Numbered from the stretch's first letter, positions 1-17,326 are shown. The stretch: 64,000 nt of DNA from Blastomyces gilchristii SLH14081 (GCF_000003855.2 NW_003101669.1:1182795-1246794); one strand, 5' to 3'. The notes: generated by a model not told the origin, from the sequence alone. Numbers and translations: made by a program.

Positions 1-5211
<5,211 letters not shown>

Positions 5212-5785
5212 AATTTCTTTTGGAAAATTTTAGAATAACTTTTATGTTTCTTGGTTCCTACCTTCTATTTTTCTTTTCTCCGCTTCATGTCACACAGCAG
5301 GATATAAAATACGACAAAAAGTTGGAAGGAGGAAGGATTTATTCTTGGGATGATATAATATAGAACTTCGATCACCACCACGGCTGGTTTAGTGACCTTT
5401 TGCATAAGATTTTTGAGAGGTTTTATCTACCTTTCATCCTTTTGGCTTAGATATCCGGAATACATAGATGTCATAAATACCTTGGGCATCTTGCAAGATA
5501 GATTGAAGCCTGTCCTGGACTTCCTGATGTTACGGCATCACTGAAGAGCGGAAGAGTCATGCTGCGTAGTTGCAAATTCATAAGCAGTTAATAAATAAAT
5601 AATTTTAACAGACTTCTACTCAGTATATGTTTTCTTCCAATCCGTGTCTCGTTCGGTCTGGATAGGGCTGAAAACCGATTCAAAGCTCTGATGCAAACAG
5701 GACAAACATTGCCGTCAAACCCTCCTTCACTCAAATCCTCACTCCGAAGAAGACCCAATCCTCTCACATCCTGCATTGCTTCACT
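5212..5785. other. Intergenic region, MET3 terminator side and next promoter
   Basis: 574 bp between a stop codon and the next start codon of two same-strand genes. It contains the AT-rich 3' end of MET3, with TTTTATG and ATATAATATA stretches suited to polyadenylation, and the promoter of the next gene. No further gene is seen. Confidence 0.5.
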
Positions 5786-7678
5786 ATGCTGCCTCCACAG
5801 CTTCTCACACGACGAATACCAAGTCTCCTTCGGCCATTACGGCCACCGATATACTATACCCGACCCACGAAACCCCGCTTTTTTACCATCAACGGGCCCA
5901 AACTCATAATCACCCCCCCTTCCGCTCGACACAGACCGCAGCTCCCCTTCCTTCACTCCCCTTCCGCCGCCCGGCCCACCCCAGCAACTACCAATGGCCT
6001 CTTGAATGCCGCCTTACTGCGCCTCCAGATCCCCCGTCTAATCAGCACAGAGCGCAAAGCCTACTACCAGAGGATATACCGAGGCTTAAAAATCGGCCTG
6101 AGCATATATGCAGCCATAGTACTCCTCTTCGTGATCCGAGTGGGTTTCTCACAAGAGAATTACGAGAAACTATTCCCCACACCGCCGGAATGGACGTTTA
6201 GGAGTCGTTGGAAACTGCGTACAGCGCGGGCTAGAGCGCACCCGGAGCTATTTCATAAATTACAAACAAGCTGGGCGAGCGTGGGGAACTTCTATGTGGA
6301 TTTACTGGCGAGATTGGAGGATCCGGAGATTGATGGGAAGGGGCTGAAGGAGCAGGAGGAAGGGGGTTTACTGATTGAGGGCGTCGGGAAGGCGGGGTAT
6401 GATATTTCGGATATGAGTGAGGCGTGGAAGATTGGATATTTCCAGGCGCTCATGGGCGCTGGAGAGGCTGCGGAGAAATTGGATGGATGGGTGGAGGATA
6501 CGGAGCAGCAGATTGTTGGCCCTGCGGAGTGTGTACTTGGTCCGTCGAATGCGATGCCGCAGCTTCTTCCGGGGACGAAGAAGATGCTCAAGGAGGAGAA
6601 CTGTGTGCCGGCCTATGAGAGCCCTGAGGTGTTTTATATGAAGATCCTGACGACGAAGGGATTTGAGACGCATCAGAAACTTGATGCTGCGCTGGCTTAT
6701 GCTGATTGGTTAGATTTCAAGGGTTTGAAGGAGACTGCGGGAGATGTGTATAGTTGGGCGATGGATATTGCTACTTCAGGACTACCAGGGGACGTAGATC
6801 CAAAGAATGTTGTGGATCAGAACACCGGTATTTTGAAAGAGCGAGGGGATGCATATGTGACGGAGAACTTGTTACGGGCATCGACCGCCCTTGGCGTACA
6901 CCAGGTGCGTTTGGGTGATTTATCGACAGCATTATCTATTTTCGTGTCTGTCTTGAGGGCTCGTCGATCCCTTCCTCAAGAAGATGAGGACTCTACAGCA
7001 AGACCTCAGACAATTTCTCCTCCACCAAATGAGTCGAGGTCGAAGAACGACTCCTCCCTTACCCGTATTTCCAAATCTATCCTCTCCTTCCTAACACCTC
7101 CTGAATACCCGCTCCCAACCCGAACCGGCAACGAGCGCGCAGTGCGCTCCCTCTACACCACCTGCGAAGAAGCAGGCCTGATGGTATACATTGGCGAGAT
7201 AATCTTTACCTCCTCGTCGCAAGAGCGTGGCCTAGCATGGACCCGTGATGCTGTAGACCTAGCCGAAGCCACCATCCTCCAACTCAATGGTGATGAGGAA
7301 GAAAGTTCCCATCCCACCTCTGCCGTCATGTCACCAAACAACACCGGCAGCAGCAGCCACAGCTTGTCCATGAACCATTCCGACGCACACCAGCGCTGCC
7401 GGGAGTGTGTCAAGGCAGGTCTAGATAATTGGAAGCAGATGGTGCGTCGGTTAGTTGTCAAAGCGGAAAATGAGGAGTTGGAGAGCATGGATAGGGCTGG
7501 TAAGGGGTCGTGGTTGTGGTGGTCTAGGCTAGGTAGGAATAAGGTGAAGGAGAAGGAGATGGAGAGGAGACGGTGGGAGGCTGAGGAATTGATTGTTAAG
7601 GAGCGAGAGAAGACGTTGAGGTATATCTTGGGTAATCCGGGATTTGCGGATTATGGGATGTCGGTGGTTGTGGGGTGA
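5786..7678 (+). CDS. Unrecognised mitochondrial-type membrane protein with helical (TPR-like) repeats
   Basis: Single open frame of 630 residues without introns. The first 60 or so residues are rich in Arg, Pro and hydroxylated residues and contain no acidic residue, which resembles a mitochondrial targeting sequence. One probable membrane helix lies at about 103-121 (IGLSIYAAIVLLFVIRVGF). The rest is soluble and mostly helical, with TPR-like stretches around the AYADWLDFKGLKETAGDVYSWAM region and a low-complexity Ser/Asn/Pro linker around residues 405-435 and 505-535. A lysine/arginine-rich coiled segment (KEKEMERRRWEAEEL) lies near the C-terminus. A role as an inner-membrane-anchored scaffold or assembly factor is inference only. 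I do not recognise a named family. The N-terminal ATG at 5786 is chosen because it gives the targeting-type leader; no in-frame ATG precedes it. Confidence 0.85.
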   Translation: MLPPQLLTRRIPSLLRPLRPPIYYTRPTKPRFFTINGPKLIITPPSARHRPQLPFLHSPSAARPTPATTNGLLNAALLRLQIPRLISTERKAYYQRIYRGLKIGLSIYAAIVLLFVIRVGFSQENYEKLFPTPPEWTFRSRWKLRTARARAHPELFHKLQTSWASVGNFYVDLLARLEDPEIDGKGLKEQEEGGLLIEGVGKAGYDISDMSEAWKIGYFQALMGAGEAAEKLDGWVEDTEQQIVGPAECVLGPSNAMPQLLPGTKKMLKEENCVPAYESPEVFYMKILTTKGFETHQKLDAALAYADWLDFKGLKETAGDVYSWAMDIATSGLPGDVDPKNVVDQNTGILKERGDAYVTENLLRASTALGVHQVRLGDLSTALSIFVSVLRARRSLPQEDEDSTARPQTISPPPNESRSKNDSSLTRISKSILSFLTPPEYPLPTRTGNERAVRSLYTTCEEAGLMVYIGEIIFTSSSQERGLAWTRDAVDLAEATILQLNGDEEESSHPTSAVMSPNNTGSSSHSLSMNHSDAHQRCRECVKAGLDNWKQMVRRLVVKAENEELESMDRAGKGSWLWWSRLGRNKVKEKEMERRRWEAEELIVKEREKTLRYILGNPGFADYGMSVVVG

Positions 7679-8145
7679 TTTGAATATGAAAATGATTAGT
7701 TGTAACCTTTATTCTTCACCCTTTCTTTTCGAGGGAGGGCTGCTTGGTTTGTGGTTTGTATTATTATTTACGGACTTAGCTTACTTCGGGGTGTTTATTT
7801 TTGCGTGGGATGGTTTATTTTCCCGTATGTCCTGTCACTATTCAGCAGAACTATATAGCCCGCTTCCTTGTTTTCCGCGAAAAGTATGACTTGATCCATG
7901 GGTTTCACTTTCCACTACATTCTTCGAAGGACGAGCGAAAGGCATGTATATAGAAACTGCGGATTCAAGTCAGTCACTTAGCCCAAACGAACTAAGTCTC
8001 ATGGGCCAGTCTACCCCTATGAGATAATAGCAACTGTGAGCAGTTCGTTCATAGCCCCCAAATTTTGTTTTTGACAGTTGCGCCCCATCCAATTGCCCAG
8101 CGTGGCCAAAATCGTAGGTAGAGGCTAGGACCAAGTTTGAAAAAG

Positions 8146-8196
<51 letters not shown>

Positions 8197-8609
8197 CTCC
8201 TCTCATCGTATGGACGTACCATGGAACTAAGTGGGGCAGTTGTGAGATCGAACATTGGTTCTGGGTGGGACCCGTTAAGCTTAATTAAGAGAACGCTTTG
8301 GCCTTATTTCATCCGCTGTTGTCCAGACGTTATTCGAGATGCATTCTACCTGCTTGATCTCGGTTAAAAGAAGGAGATGATTGCTGAGCTTATACGAAAA
8401 TATAAATTCTTTTCAAGGCCACGCTAGAGAAACAATTAACATTTCCATCCTCTTCCCCGAGCGAAAGATTTCATCATCCCTCGTGACTCCTAAGTTACCT
8501 ACATTTACGATATGAAAAATTAAATCTGCCAAGATGTCCAGAATTCGAAGACTTTTCCAACTAGAAAAAATAAAATAAAACAGATAAGACATGGGTTTAA
8601 ATTAAGTCA
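7679..8609. other. Intergenic region between convergent genes
   Basis: 931 bp separating the 3' ends of a plus-strand and a minus-strand gene. It contains a long homopolymer (listed separately), and I see no gene in it. The short frames on either side of the poly-A run are created by the homopolymer itself. Confidence 0.55.
8146..8192. repeat. Poly(A) homopolymer, about 47 bases
   Basis: An uninterrupted run of A, preceded by a short AAAAG stretch. It lies between two convergent genes and is not attached to recognisable retroposed coding sequence. The exact length in an assembly is uncertain, because homopolymers of this size are hard to sequence. Confidence 0.9.
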
Positions 8610-10208
8610 TCAAGTTGCGTTGGTTCCAGGTGTAGAGCCATCCACTTTCCGCTCCGCACTTTTCGAACACTCAACATTCCAATTAACATCCTTTTTTATA
8701 ATTAGCCGTTTACTGTCGTCATCTCTGAAACTAGGACCCGCTAGTTCCTGGCTACCGGGCTCTAACCTTGTAGCGTAGCTAATCGCATTCGCTCGTGATG
8801 TTTGCGATTGCTTGTTCCTGGAAGAATATTTCTGTAGTAGCAGTGGTCGTGGTGGTTGCGGCGCGTCTTTCTGGGCCACTGTGCTTGCATTGCTTACACG
8901 ACGGTTGTTAAATTTGACTGATGGGATCGTCGAGAGGGCTAAAGTGCTGTCGCGAATGTAGCGACTCCGAGTGCCCTTGCTATTTCCGCTATTACTTTGA
9001 CTTCTACCGTGGCTATGGATGCGGCTTGTGTAAGACGGTGTACCGGTTGCTTCGTATGCGGCCATAAAGGGCTTGAGGCAGGGGATCGTGTTTGCCATGA
9101 TTCCGTAACTCAATTCTAACTGCAGGCTTATTGTGGCGTAGCTGCCCACCAGAGTATAATCGGAGGAGTCGAGCATTCTTTTCACATAGTGTATGTGGAA
9201 GGCTGAAGGGATTGTGACGCTGCAGTTTGGGTTAGAGAGCGAACATTTGGTTTTTTTTTTGGAAGATGTCGTGATTATATAGACTCGATGTTACCGGATT
9301 GACCGAACTGGGACGACTCACAGCAGACGAGAACTGAATGCCAGGACAACAACGATCTTCCTGCTGGCATGCATTTGAATACCGGCTACAAGAAAAAACG
9401 GTACAGATGATAAGCCAATCTCGGTGATTATATCAAACGCCCCTATGAACTGCCAACGAGGAAACTGTGTGGTTCAAGGCATTTAGCTCCCATGACTACA
9501 CCAGAATTTTTCATAGCAATGACATATCTTACCACACCGGCACATTTCGAGCTAATATCTGTCCACGGCCGAGAATGGTCGCAACCTAATGATATTAAAA
9601 TCATAGATATCACTGCCCAGATCACTGACAAGCCAACCAATCCCCACGCCATGAAGATATGGGAACGACCTGGAGATATCCGAAGGTAAAAGAGCGCCGC
9701 GGAGCATTTTGAAACGCAATGGGTGAGTACGTATAGCATATCCGCAGCGTAGGTTGCCTATGTTTGAATTATCCTTTAGCACTTCTTTCGTTTAATCGAC
9801 ATGCCCAAATAGGAACTTCAGCATACCTTGAGCAGTGCAATATGGGGACGTGGTGTGAGAAGCTCCCTCGATTTGCCCCATCCATTACCTATCTGAACGA
9901 ACACAACCGATGATTGGATACAAAATAAAACCTGAAAATCTCATGTTAGCGGAGCGCTATTTTGTTACGCACCCACGATACTTCCGATTTGCAGCAACAG
10001 GCAATCTCACCATTGCTACCAGGAGAACATAATCATCCGTTTTGACCACATGTCTAGAATGCCGGACATATGCACGTATCCCCAAAGAAACAAGCGCATA
10101 TCCAAGAAACAGTGCCGTAATGATTGCTATAAATCCGCTATGGTCGTTGCTAGTGTCTACCGCCAGAGGTTCCGAAATCCCAGGGGGCAATGGCTTTGCT
10201 GCTGCCAT
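8610..10208 (-). CDS. PTH11-like seven-transmembrane protein (fungal rhodopsin-type integral membrane family)
   Basis: Five exons on the minus strand join in frame: 10208-10011, 9931-9827, 9757-9533, 9449-9322 and 9219-8610, giving 421 residues. Seven hydrophobic segments are visible: in exon 1 (IIALF-type helix near residues 25-45), across exons 1/2, two in exon 3 (around YVLTHCVSKCSAALFYL and WGLVGLSVIWAVISMI), two in exon 4 (FIGAFDIITEIGLSSVPFF; VVVLAFSSRLL continuing into exon 5) and one in exon 5 (LQLELSYGIMANTIPCLKPF). The order, the LGC...RPW stretch after helix 4 and the ELxY...ATIPCLKPF-like seventh helix are typical of the fungal PTH11/SAT4-like rhodopsin-domain family. A Ser-rich cytoplasmic tail of about 140 residues follows. 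No CFEM domain is present. Family members are candidate surface receptors; the ligand is unknown. The start ATG at 10208 begins MAAAKPLPP. Confidence 0.88.
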
Positions 10209-12584
10209 GTAAATACAGACACTCAGAAGTGGTGGCCGAAACTAAGAAAACAGTATTTGCTCTAATGCGTGATATCAAAGGAATATTGGTATCGGGGGGT
10301 TAAAACAAAAGCATCACCGTTTATAGAAGAAGTTGACACTCTCCCCAGTCTCCGAATGAGAAGGCTGTACAGCCATGGTGCACTCTGTTGGAGGTAGGAC
10401 AGCTCCCATGGAGTCTGCCTGGAGACCAAAGATAGGATATGAACCCTTAATATGATAGTTTTAATTTTTGCAGAACAGGTTCGACGAGAGTCATCGGAAG
10501 TGCCCGCTTTCGTTCATTGGCAGAGCATTCAACGTCCGCAACCAATCTCCTCCCGGGTCCCAATCTTGTAATGGCGTTCTAATGAGGCTGTAAATCGACA
10601 TCTCGGGTGATCACATCATTCGTGGAACCCCAAAGAGAACCCTCCCAGTGAGTGTACTATATCATTCCCGGTGGGTGGGTGGCTGGCAAGCGGAAGCAGT
10701 GCAAAACGAAAGTCAAAAATGCATGGCCCTTATCGACTACACTGATCCCAGCTCCGATTTTCGATGACTTGATGAGAAACTTTGTAATTAACATAAGCTG
10801 TTCATCCCTCAGGGAATTAAATAATTACAACTAATGGCCATTTTACCATGGTTGTTTAGCGTTCGTTGTCCGCTCTCCGAGAGCCTTCCAAAAAAGTTTG
10901 GTTTTTGGCAGATTAACCACCCAAATTTAGTCGTGAAACAATTGGAATATTCTCTTGTTTTTTGGCGGCAGTGAGTCTGTTCATAAGAGTAAAAAATAAC
11001 TTGCATGAGGTGGGCGTTGTGGGGAATATATGGCTCTTTAAATTTTAAAGAGTTCTTTTTGGTTCGCATCAGGGGCTAGCAAAGCTAGCGGGCAGCGGAG
11101 ACAGTGTCAGACAGATGATGAACATGTTTAGATTCAACTGTTATATATGCAAGTTCAAAAACATTGTTGATCTAAGAGTTTAGATAGCATGTGAGAAAGC
11201 TCCTCTTCTCACTCCATACTCTTATTAAAGATATTTACATAAATATAGTTGTTAGTAACTTAAATCACCGAGTTGATACATAGTAGATTTAAACTCGAGC
11301 GTTTCTGATTGATTTAACCTTATTCTTAAAATAAATAGTCTCTGTGTGGGCCTCCTAAACGAGCCGGCGAATTTGGCAGAACTAGCCAATTCCTTGGACG
11401 GACTGAACCACAATATCAGATCTGAATTAGTGTGTGGCCTGAGGATTATTGATCCTTTTGGCATAGAGGATAAAACCACATGTTGTTGATTTCACGTATA
11501 CCCTCCGACTGGTATGTCCCAAGCTTGAACCATTGTTTGTGTGTTCAGGTTGTGGGCGCTTGCTTCATACGAGCTTGATCCACGTTTATATCACTCCTAA
11601 AACGACTATAAATACAGAATAACAAATTCTTATCACTTACAGCACTTGTGATATAGACGTGGTCTCCGCGGGATGCGTCATAATGGCCAAAAAAGAATGA
11701 CGAGCTCGTTGTGCGAGCCCGGCAAACGTTCTGCGAGTCGGGTGCCACGGGTGATACAGAAAGCAAGATAAATCCTTCCTGATGTGTTTTTCTGTCCTCC
11801 TTAATTGCGCCTGATATACTTGTTCTGTTCATATGGCACCCGTTGTACATCTGAATATGCTAAAAACATACCTGTCTGTGGCATGCGGGGCGTCTATAAG
11901 GGAAGAAACAAAGACGAGAGCAACGGCTGAACCTTGAGATATTTCGATGTCAGTTTTTGTTTCACTGCTGCTGTGTATGTGGTGGGACTGTAGGGATAAT
12001 ATACTTCCCCTACAGCATATCCAAATAGTCCTTCTCCATCTATCACCAAGGCCGCAGTCCTTTGTCCCAAACTCACCGCTCCGAAAATTCGAGGAGTTAA
12101 GGTCTCTGTGATCTTCTCACGGTCATCCGAAACCTGGCGGCACAGAGAGTGGTGACAAGCACCTTGTTGTTGACTTTCCAGAACGAGGCAGGCTTAGAGA
12201 TTCTTCCTATTTTTCCCTCTTCGTATTCTAATTTTCTTTTTGGGTTTCTTTTATTCTTGGTTTTGCGTCTCTCGTGTTCTCTTTCTCTCTTTCTGTTGCG
12301 GGGGTGTGTATATTGTAGTGATCATCCTTTCTCATGATCGGAACAGTCGCTTGTCGTGCAGGCAACTTGCATCACACATTTTTTTTCTATTCTGGATTTT
12401 CATTCTGTTCCCTTCACCTTGCCCACCTCAGCCCTTCTATTCCACCTGGCCCCAGAGGCAATTTCTCATATGTGTGATTTTTATACACGATCCATATATA
12501 CGTTCCGTACAGTTCATTCTCTGACTGCCCATGTGGTCTCGGATACACCTGACATATTCCTTGCTCGATCAGTTATCAACAACA
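10209..12584. other. Shared upstream region of two divergent membrane-protein genes
   Basis: 2.4 kb between the start codons of the PTH11-like gene (minus) and the permease (plus). Several minus-strand frames (11545-11850, 11894-12076) are short, unmatched to anything I know and without convincing splice partners. A CT-rich tract at about 12190-12300 precedes the permease and probably marks its promoter. Nothing else is recognised. Confidence 0.5.
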
Positions 12585-14610
12585 ATGGCCACCACCACAG
12601 ATGGCGCGACTCAACAGGCCTCTGCAAAAGGCTCCTCCCCTCAGGAATCTATGTACGAAACCCCGGACCAGTATGACATGGATGACATCGAAGATAGTCT
12701 CGACGATGGCGCGGGGGATGAAATAGTGAGGCGGGGACATACTAAAAATGACCGAAAGGATATGAATCGTATGGGCAAACGACAGGAATTAATCGTCTGT
12801 TTCCCCGCAGAAAGTGGCACCTCGATACGGATATGGTTTACTGACTTGTGGGAGGTAGAGAAACTACCGGCCGCTTTCTGCCCTAAGCTTTGCCCTCATC
12901 CTGCAAGCTACCTGGGAGTTTATGTTGATGTGAGCCAACGAACCACTCACTATTCTAGGAGCTAGATACCGGGGGCTACATACTTAAGGATTCGGGCTAA
13001 TCTCACTTGAAACTTTGCAAGATCTAACACTGAAGGACTTATCAATGGCGGCCTCGCTGGGCTATTCTGGTCGTATCTCTGGACCTTCATTGGTTTTGGT
13101 TTCGTGATTTTCTCTCTTGCAGAAATGGCCTCTATGTAAATTTTCAAGTGCCCCAGGCGAGGTTACGCTGTTTTGTCTAATAATGAGAAGGACATGCTAA
13201 TATCCATTCTTCTCGAATTGATAGGGCACCAATCTCTGGAGGTCAATACCATTGGGTCTCTGAATTTGCATCAGAGAAACATCAGAAGTTCTTGAGTTAC
13301 ATCACGGGTTAGTGAGAAAGCCCGATGAACTATTGATGTCGATATATCGATGCAGTTGATACTAATGTCTTTAATTCAGGATGGTTATCAGTCCTAGCTT
13401 GGCAAGCTGGCGCAGCATCTGGATCGTTCCTCACGGGAAATATTATTCAAGGCCTTCTAACTGTCAACAAACCGGATTATGAAGCTACCCCTTGGCGGGG
13501 CACCCTACTTGTCTTTGCGATGGTGGCTCTAATTTACGTTTTCAACATATGGGTGGCTCAAGGCCTGCCCATGATCCAGAATTTGCTCCTTGTTGTCCAT
13601 ATCTTCGGTTTTCTTGCCGTCGTGGTTGTTTTATGGGTCATGGCTCCCCATCAATCCGCTCGAGCAGTGTTTACAGAGTTCCGAAACGGTGGAGATTGGC
13701 CAAGTGTTGGAGTCAGCGTTATGGTCGGGCAGCTCTCTGCCATATATGGAGGCTTGAGTATGTTTTTCCTCAACTAACCCGCTCAACGAAGAATTTGGCT
13801 AAAACTTGGTTGTACCACAAAGGTGTTGATGCAACTGCACACATGGCAGAAGAAGTCAAGGATGCTGGAAGAAACGTACCCAATGCGATTGCTTGGGGGT
13901 ATATGGCAAATGGAATCCTAGCCATCATATTTATCGTCACCTATATCTTCTCCATTCCATCCGTGGAGGACGCTCTTAACGACCCCTCAACATTTCCCTT
14001 CATCTACGTATTCCGCAACGCTGTGTCCACCAAGGGAGTTAACGCACTCACCATTGTCATTCTTGTATTAGTTATTGCAAGCAACGTTTCCTTTAATGCC
14101 TCTGCATCCCGGCAAACGTTCTCTTTCGCTCGAGACAAAGGCCTCCCTTTTGCCAAATGGCTTTCCGCTGTCCACCCAAAGAAACATATCCCGGCCAACG
14201 CGATATTTGTTTCCTGTCTTATCAGTGTACTTCTCTCGCTCATCAACCTGGGATCAAGCGCCGCATTCCATGCCATTATATCTCTCAATGTTGCTGCTCT
14301 CATGGCCACATACGTCGTCTCGATTAGCTGTGTGCTCTATCTTCGCCTTACACGCCCAGAGCTGTTACCCCACGCGCGCTGGAGTTTGGGTCCAGTCGTT
14401 GGTCCAATTGTTAATGGAATTGGCCTCGGGTATGTTCTGTTCGCACTCTTCTGGTCATTCTGGCCTGGAGATCGACATGTTACTGTAAGCAATTTCAATT
14501 GGAGCATTGTCATATTTAGCGGCGTGGTTATTATCAGTCTTGTGATGTACTTTGTGCAAGGCAGGAAGACCTACACTGGACCCGTTACCACCGTCGTAGG
14601 GAGACATTGA
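12585..14610 (+). CDS. APC-superfamily amino-acid/choline/GABA-type permease
   Basis: Six exons are inferred: 12585-12794, 12859-12929, 13022-13135, 13225-13307, 13380-13757 and 13823-14610. They join in frame to 547 residues. The N-terminal cytoplasmic tail is acidic and ends in MNRMGKRQELI. It is followed by RNYRPLSALSF, the GGLAGLFWSYLWTF helix, EMASMAPISGGQYHW (family signature with the SGGQYHW motif) and HMAEEVKDAGRNVPNAI in the middle. These are hallmarks of the fungal ACT subfamily (choline/GABA/amino-acid transporters). About twelve hydrophobic segments are visible, and the C-terminal tail is short. It is a plasma-membrane proton symporter by family; the substrate cannot be read from sequence. 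The first intron has a weak donor (GTCTGT), so exon 1's end is the least certain join. It is divergent to the PTH11-like gene. Confidence 0.92.
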
Positions 14611-15475
14611 AAAAAGCCCAAAATATTTCAACAATCAGGACTGAGATCCCATTGCAAGAAATGGCCAGCGCATTGTACAGTACATACATGTACCGTTTCT
14701 AATATAATAAGTGCTTTATTTCCGACTTCCATTTAACAGGAGTTTTAAATCATTATATTCCAATGGTGCATTGTGGAGTGCATTCTTTTCTTTTCTTCGT
14801 TTATTTTCTCTCATGATCATTTACCCGCGTGGAGGCTCAGCCGTCGGGCCCCGTCGGTCGGGATTGGTGCTGGCTTCGGGAGCTTTTTGTGAACTGGGGC
14901 GTTTCCCGCGATGGCTCCAAGCAGCGACACTAGAAGAGCTATAGACACGTAACTTTACGTCTTGCAAGGTGCACCCGGTGTGCTTTGATACTGCTCGCGT
15001 CGCTCTGTTCTTTACCTTTTCTTTTCTCTCATTGTTTTTTTCTTTTTTTGCGGAGCGGCCGAATCCTCTGGGTCAATGTCAAGCGAGACATGGAACGCCA
15101 TCAGGCCGATTTTCTGCCACCATTGCCTGATCCAGCATGGTCAAACAGAAAAAGTGAAAATAACGGACCAGCTAACTAGTTACCCGGCAAGGAAACCTTC
15201 CAATGCCACCTCGTTCATCCTCGGTGGCAGAGCCGCCGGCCCCTGACTCTATGCTGCCTCCAGCTCAGCTTGCTGTGCTCTGGTAGCAAGAGTTTTCACC
15301 TCGTTACAAATCATTTTTTTTCCGCGCCCCTGTGCATACACCTGTTTATGTTATTCTTCATGTCACGGCTGCCACGGCCCCATGGTTGCTGTGCTCTAAA
15401 ATAAACTTAATACTTAAACTTTCACCCCTTCGTTCTTGATGAACCCGACATACTCAGCCTCGTCGCATCCCAAGA
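14611..15475. other. Intergenic region with CT-rich promoter tract
   Basis: 865 bp between the permease stop and the glycosyltransferase start. CT-rich stretches at about 14780-14815 and 15005-15050 suggest promoter sequence of the downstream gene. An out-of-frame ATG at 15436 opens a frame that overlaps the main start (see findings). No gene is recognised. Confidence 0.5.
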
Positions 15476-16672
15476 ATGATCCTTGGCCCACGTCTGGGGA
15501 TCAAATCCCTTATTCTCTATGTCTCGATATTTTTATTATGCATCGGCGGTTTGTACTCATGGATAACCACTTCTACCCAACAATATGTCGGCGAAGCCCT
15601 CCAGGACATGGAAGCCGACCGCGCTCGCCAAAAGCCGAACAGTAACGGCCAAAGTGGGTTAACAGCGCAGAAAGCCGGCGAGCTCTGCGGCCTCTACAAC
15701 TGGCCAGTCTATAAGAGGGGACAACAGAGCCGCAAGGGCGATCAGAACACCCGGCCTCCGGCTCGAAAAGTTTATGACATCTTTCTCCTCAATACCGAAC
15801 TTGACTGGCTCGAAATCCGCCTAAACGAACTGAACGACCATGTCGACTACTTCATAATCGTCGAAGCCAACACAACCTTCACCGGCCGCCCAAAGCCCAC
15901 CCTCCTCACTGACACAAATATCTGGGCCAAATTCTCTCGCTTCCACGATAAAATAATCCACCATCTCGTGGAAGGAGACGGCGAAAACGTACGCAAGGCT
16001 TTCGACCGCGAGAAATTCCAACGAGACTCCGGCTTCACCCAGGTTTTCCCAACCCTCGGCCAACCTAGCGCGAAGAATCCCGTTGCCGCCAAACCCGCGG
16101 CCGCACCGCAGCTCGACGACGTCATTATCATCTCCGACATCGACGAGATCCCCCGCCCAGCCACTGTTACCTTGCTCCGCACCTGCAGCTTCCCCCGCCG
16201 TATCAACTTGCGTAGCAGGTTCTACTACTACAGTTTCCAATGGCTGCACAAGGGGCCGGACTGGGCGCACCCACAAGCGACATATTATGAAGGCTATGAA
16301 GAGACGATAAAGCCAGACGACCTGCGCATGGGGCGCGGGAGGTCGGTCGTGCAAAATATGTTCGGCCCCATGGCAGACCTATTCAATGCGTCATGGCATT
16401 GTAGCTCGTGCTTTGCGACTGTGAAGGAGATGCAGACTAAGATTGTGAGTTTCTCGCATACGGAGTATAATCGTCCTGAGTTTACGAACAAGGAGCATAT
16501 TGTCGAGGTGGTGAGGACGGGGAAGGATTTGTTTAATAGGCCTAGTCAGGTTTATGAGAGGGTCGAGGCGAACCGGGATGTACCCGCATATCTGAAAGGA
16601 AAGGCTGAGAAGGAGAGGTTTAGATATATGTTGGATAGGGACGGGAAGGATGGGGGCTTTGTGGATTATTGA
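15476..16672 (+). CDS. GT17-family glycosyltransferase (beta-1,4-N-acetylglucosaminyltransferase-like), type II membrane protein
   Basis: Intronless frame of 398 residues. The N-terminus has a short basic cytoplasmic stretch, then a signal anchor at about residues 9-30 (LILYVSIFLLCIGGLYSW), predicting a Golgi-type type II membrane protein. The catalytic part begins near residue 97 with VYDIFLLNTELDWLEIRLNE, followed by VDYFIIVEANTTFTG. The acidic DIDE motif (D221-E224), in the context IIISDIDEIPRP, is the expected nucleotide-sugar/metal site of glycosyltransferase family 17. Further conserved elements are RFYYYSFQW and ASWHCSSCF. The animal relative, MGAT3, adds bisecting GlcNAc; fungal substrates are not established, so the exact acceptor is unknown. 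The final residues (DRDGKDGGFVDY) look complete. Confidence 0.9.
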   Translation: MILGPRLGIKSLILYVSIFLLCIGGLYSWITTSTQQYVGEALQDMEADRARQKPNSNGQSGLTAQKAGELCGLYNWPVYKRGQQSRKGDQNTRPPARKVYDIFLLNTELDWLEIRLNELNDHVDYFIIVEANTTFTGRPKPTLLTDTNIWAKFSRFHDKIIHHLVEGDGENVRKAFDREKFQRDSGFTQVFPTLGQPSAKNPVAAKPAAAPQLDDVIIISDIDEIPRPATVTLLRTCSFPRRINLRSRFYYYSFQWLHKGPDWAHPQATYYEGYEETIKPDDLRMGRGRSVVQNMFGPMADLFNASWHCSSCFATVKEMQTKIVSFSHTEYNRPEFTNKEHIVEVVRTGKDLFNRPSQVYERVEANRDVPAYLKGKAEKERFRYMLDRDGKDGGFVDY

Positions 16673-17326
16673 TTCTTGACGGGGAAATTTTGGGTGATGA
16701 TTAGGATTGTTATTTTGGATCATGTCCTTTTTTTTTCACCTGTGTCATATCTTTTTCTTAATGGTTGTTCTTTTAGACACATAGTTTGCTTGGGTTGCAC
16801 ATACCATACACACATATATATATAAGAGCCGAAGAAGAAGGCTTTAATCTAGTATGGACCAATATGACGGTTATGATATTTTTCGTTTCTTTTCTTTTCT
16901 TTTCTTTTTTTGGTAAAAAGATTTTCAACCCCAGATTTTTCGGCCCCATTGCGGGCTATTTAAGCCGTTACGCATGAACCAAGGCATGGTTCGCCACAAC
17001 CTTTAGTTAGGCCTTCGCTCCGATGATCTTGGAGCAGCTTCAAAATACCTATTATTCTTGAACAATCCCCCTAACTCCTGAACGAGCTAACCACCGAGCG
17101 GAGAAAGAGACGACGAGCTCACAGAGACTGATATGATAATCTTCCTGCTCACAATGATCGCTATGTCCCCCCCTGGCCGCCTGGGCATCTTTCCTTCTCC
17201 TCTTCCTATCCCCAATATCATTCTCACATGCATTCTCTCTGAAAATCCACCACTACCCAACCCCTTCCACAAAAGCGGACCAAAATAGCCACCCTCTTCA
17301 CCCATCTCTTAACGCAAACACACAAA
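16673..17326. other. Intergenic region
   Basis: 654 bp with a T-rich stretch just after the glycosyltransferase gene and a CT/CA-rich stretch before 17327. No gene is seen. Confidence 0.5.

Noticed and set aside
8146..8192. Poly(A) run as the tail of a retroposed gene or SINE
   Set aside because: No target duplication, no coding or convincing Pol III boxes on the proper side.
11545..12076. Two minus-strand frames between the divergent genes
   Set aside because: Short, unrecognised, and no splice pair gives a convincing protein.
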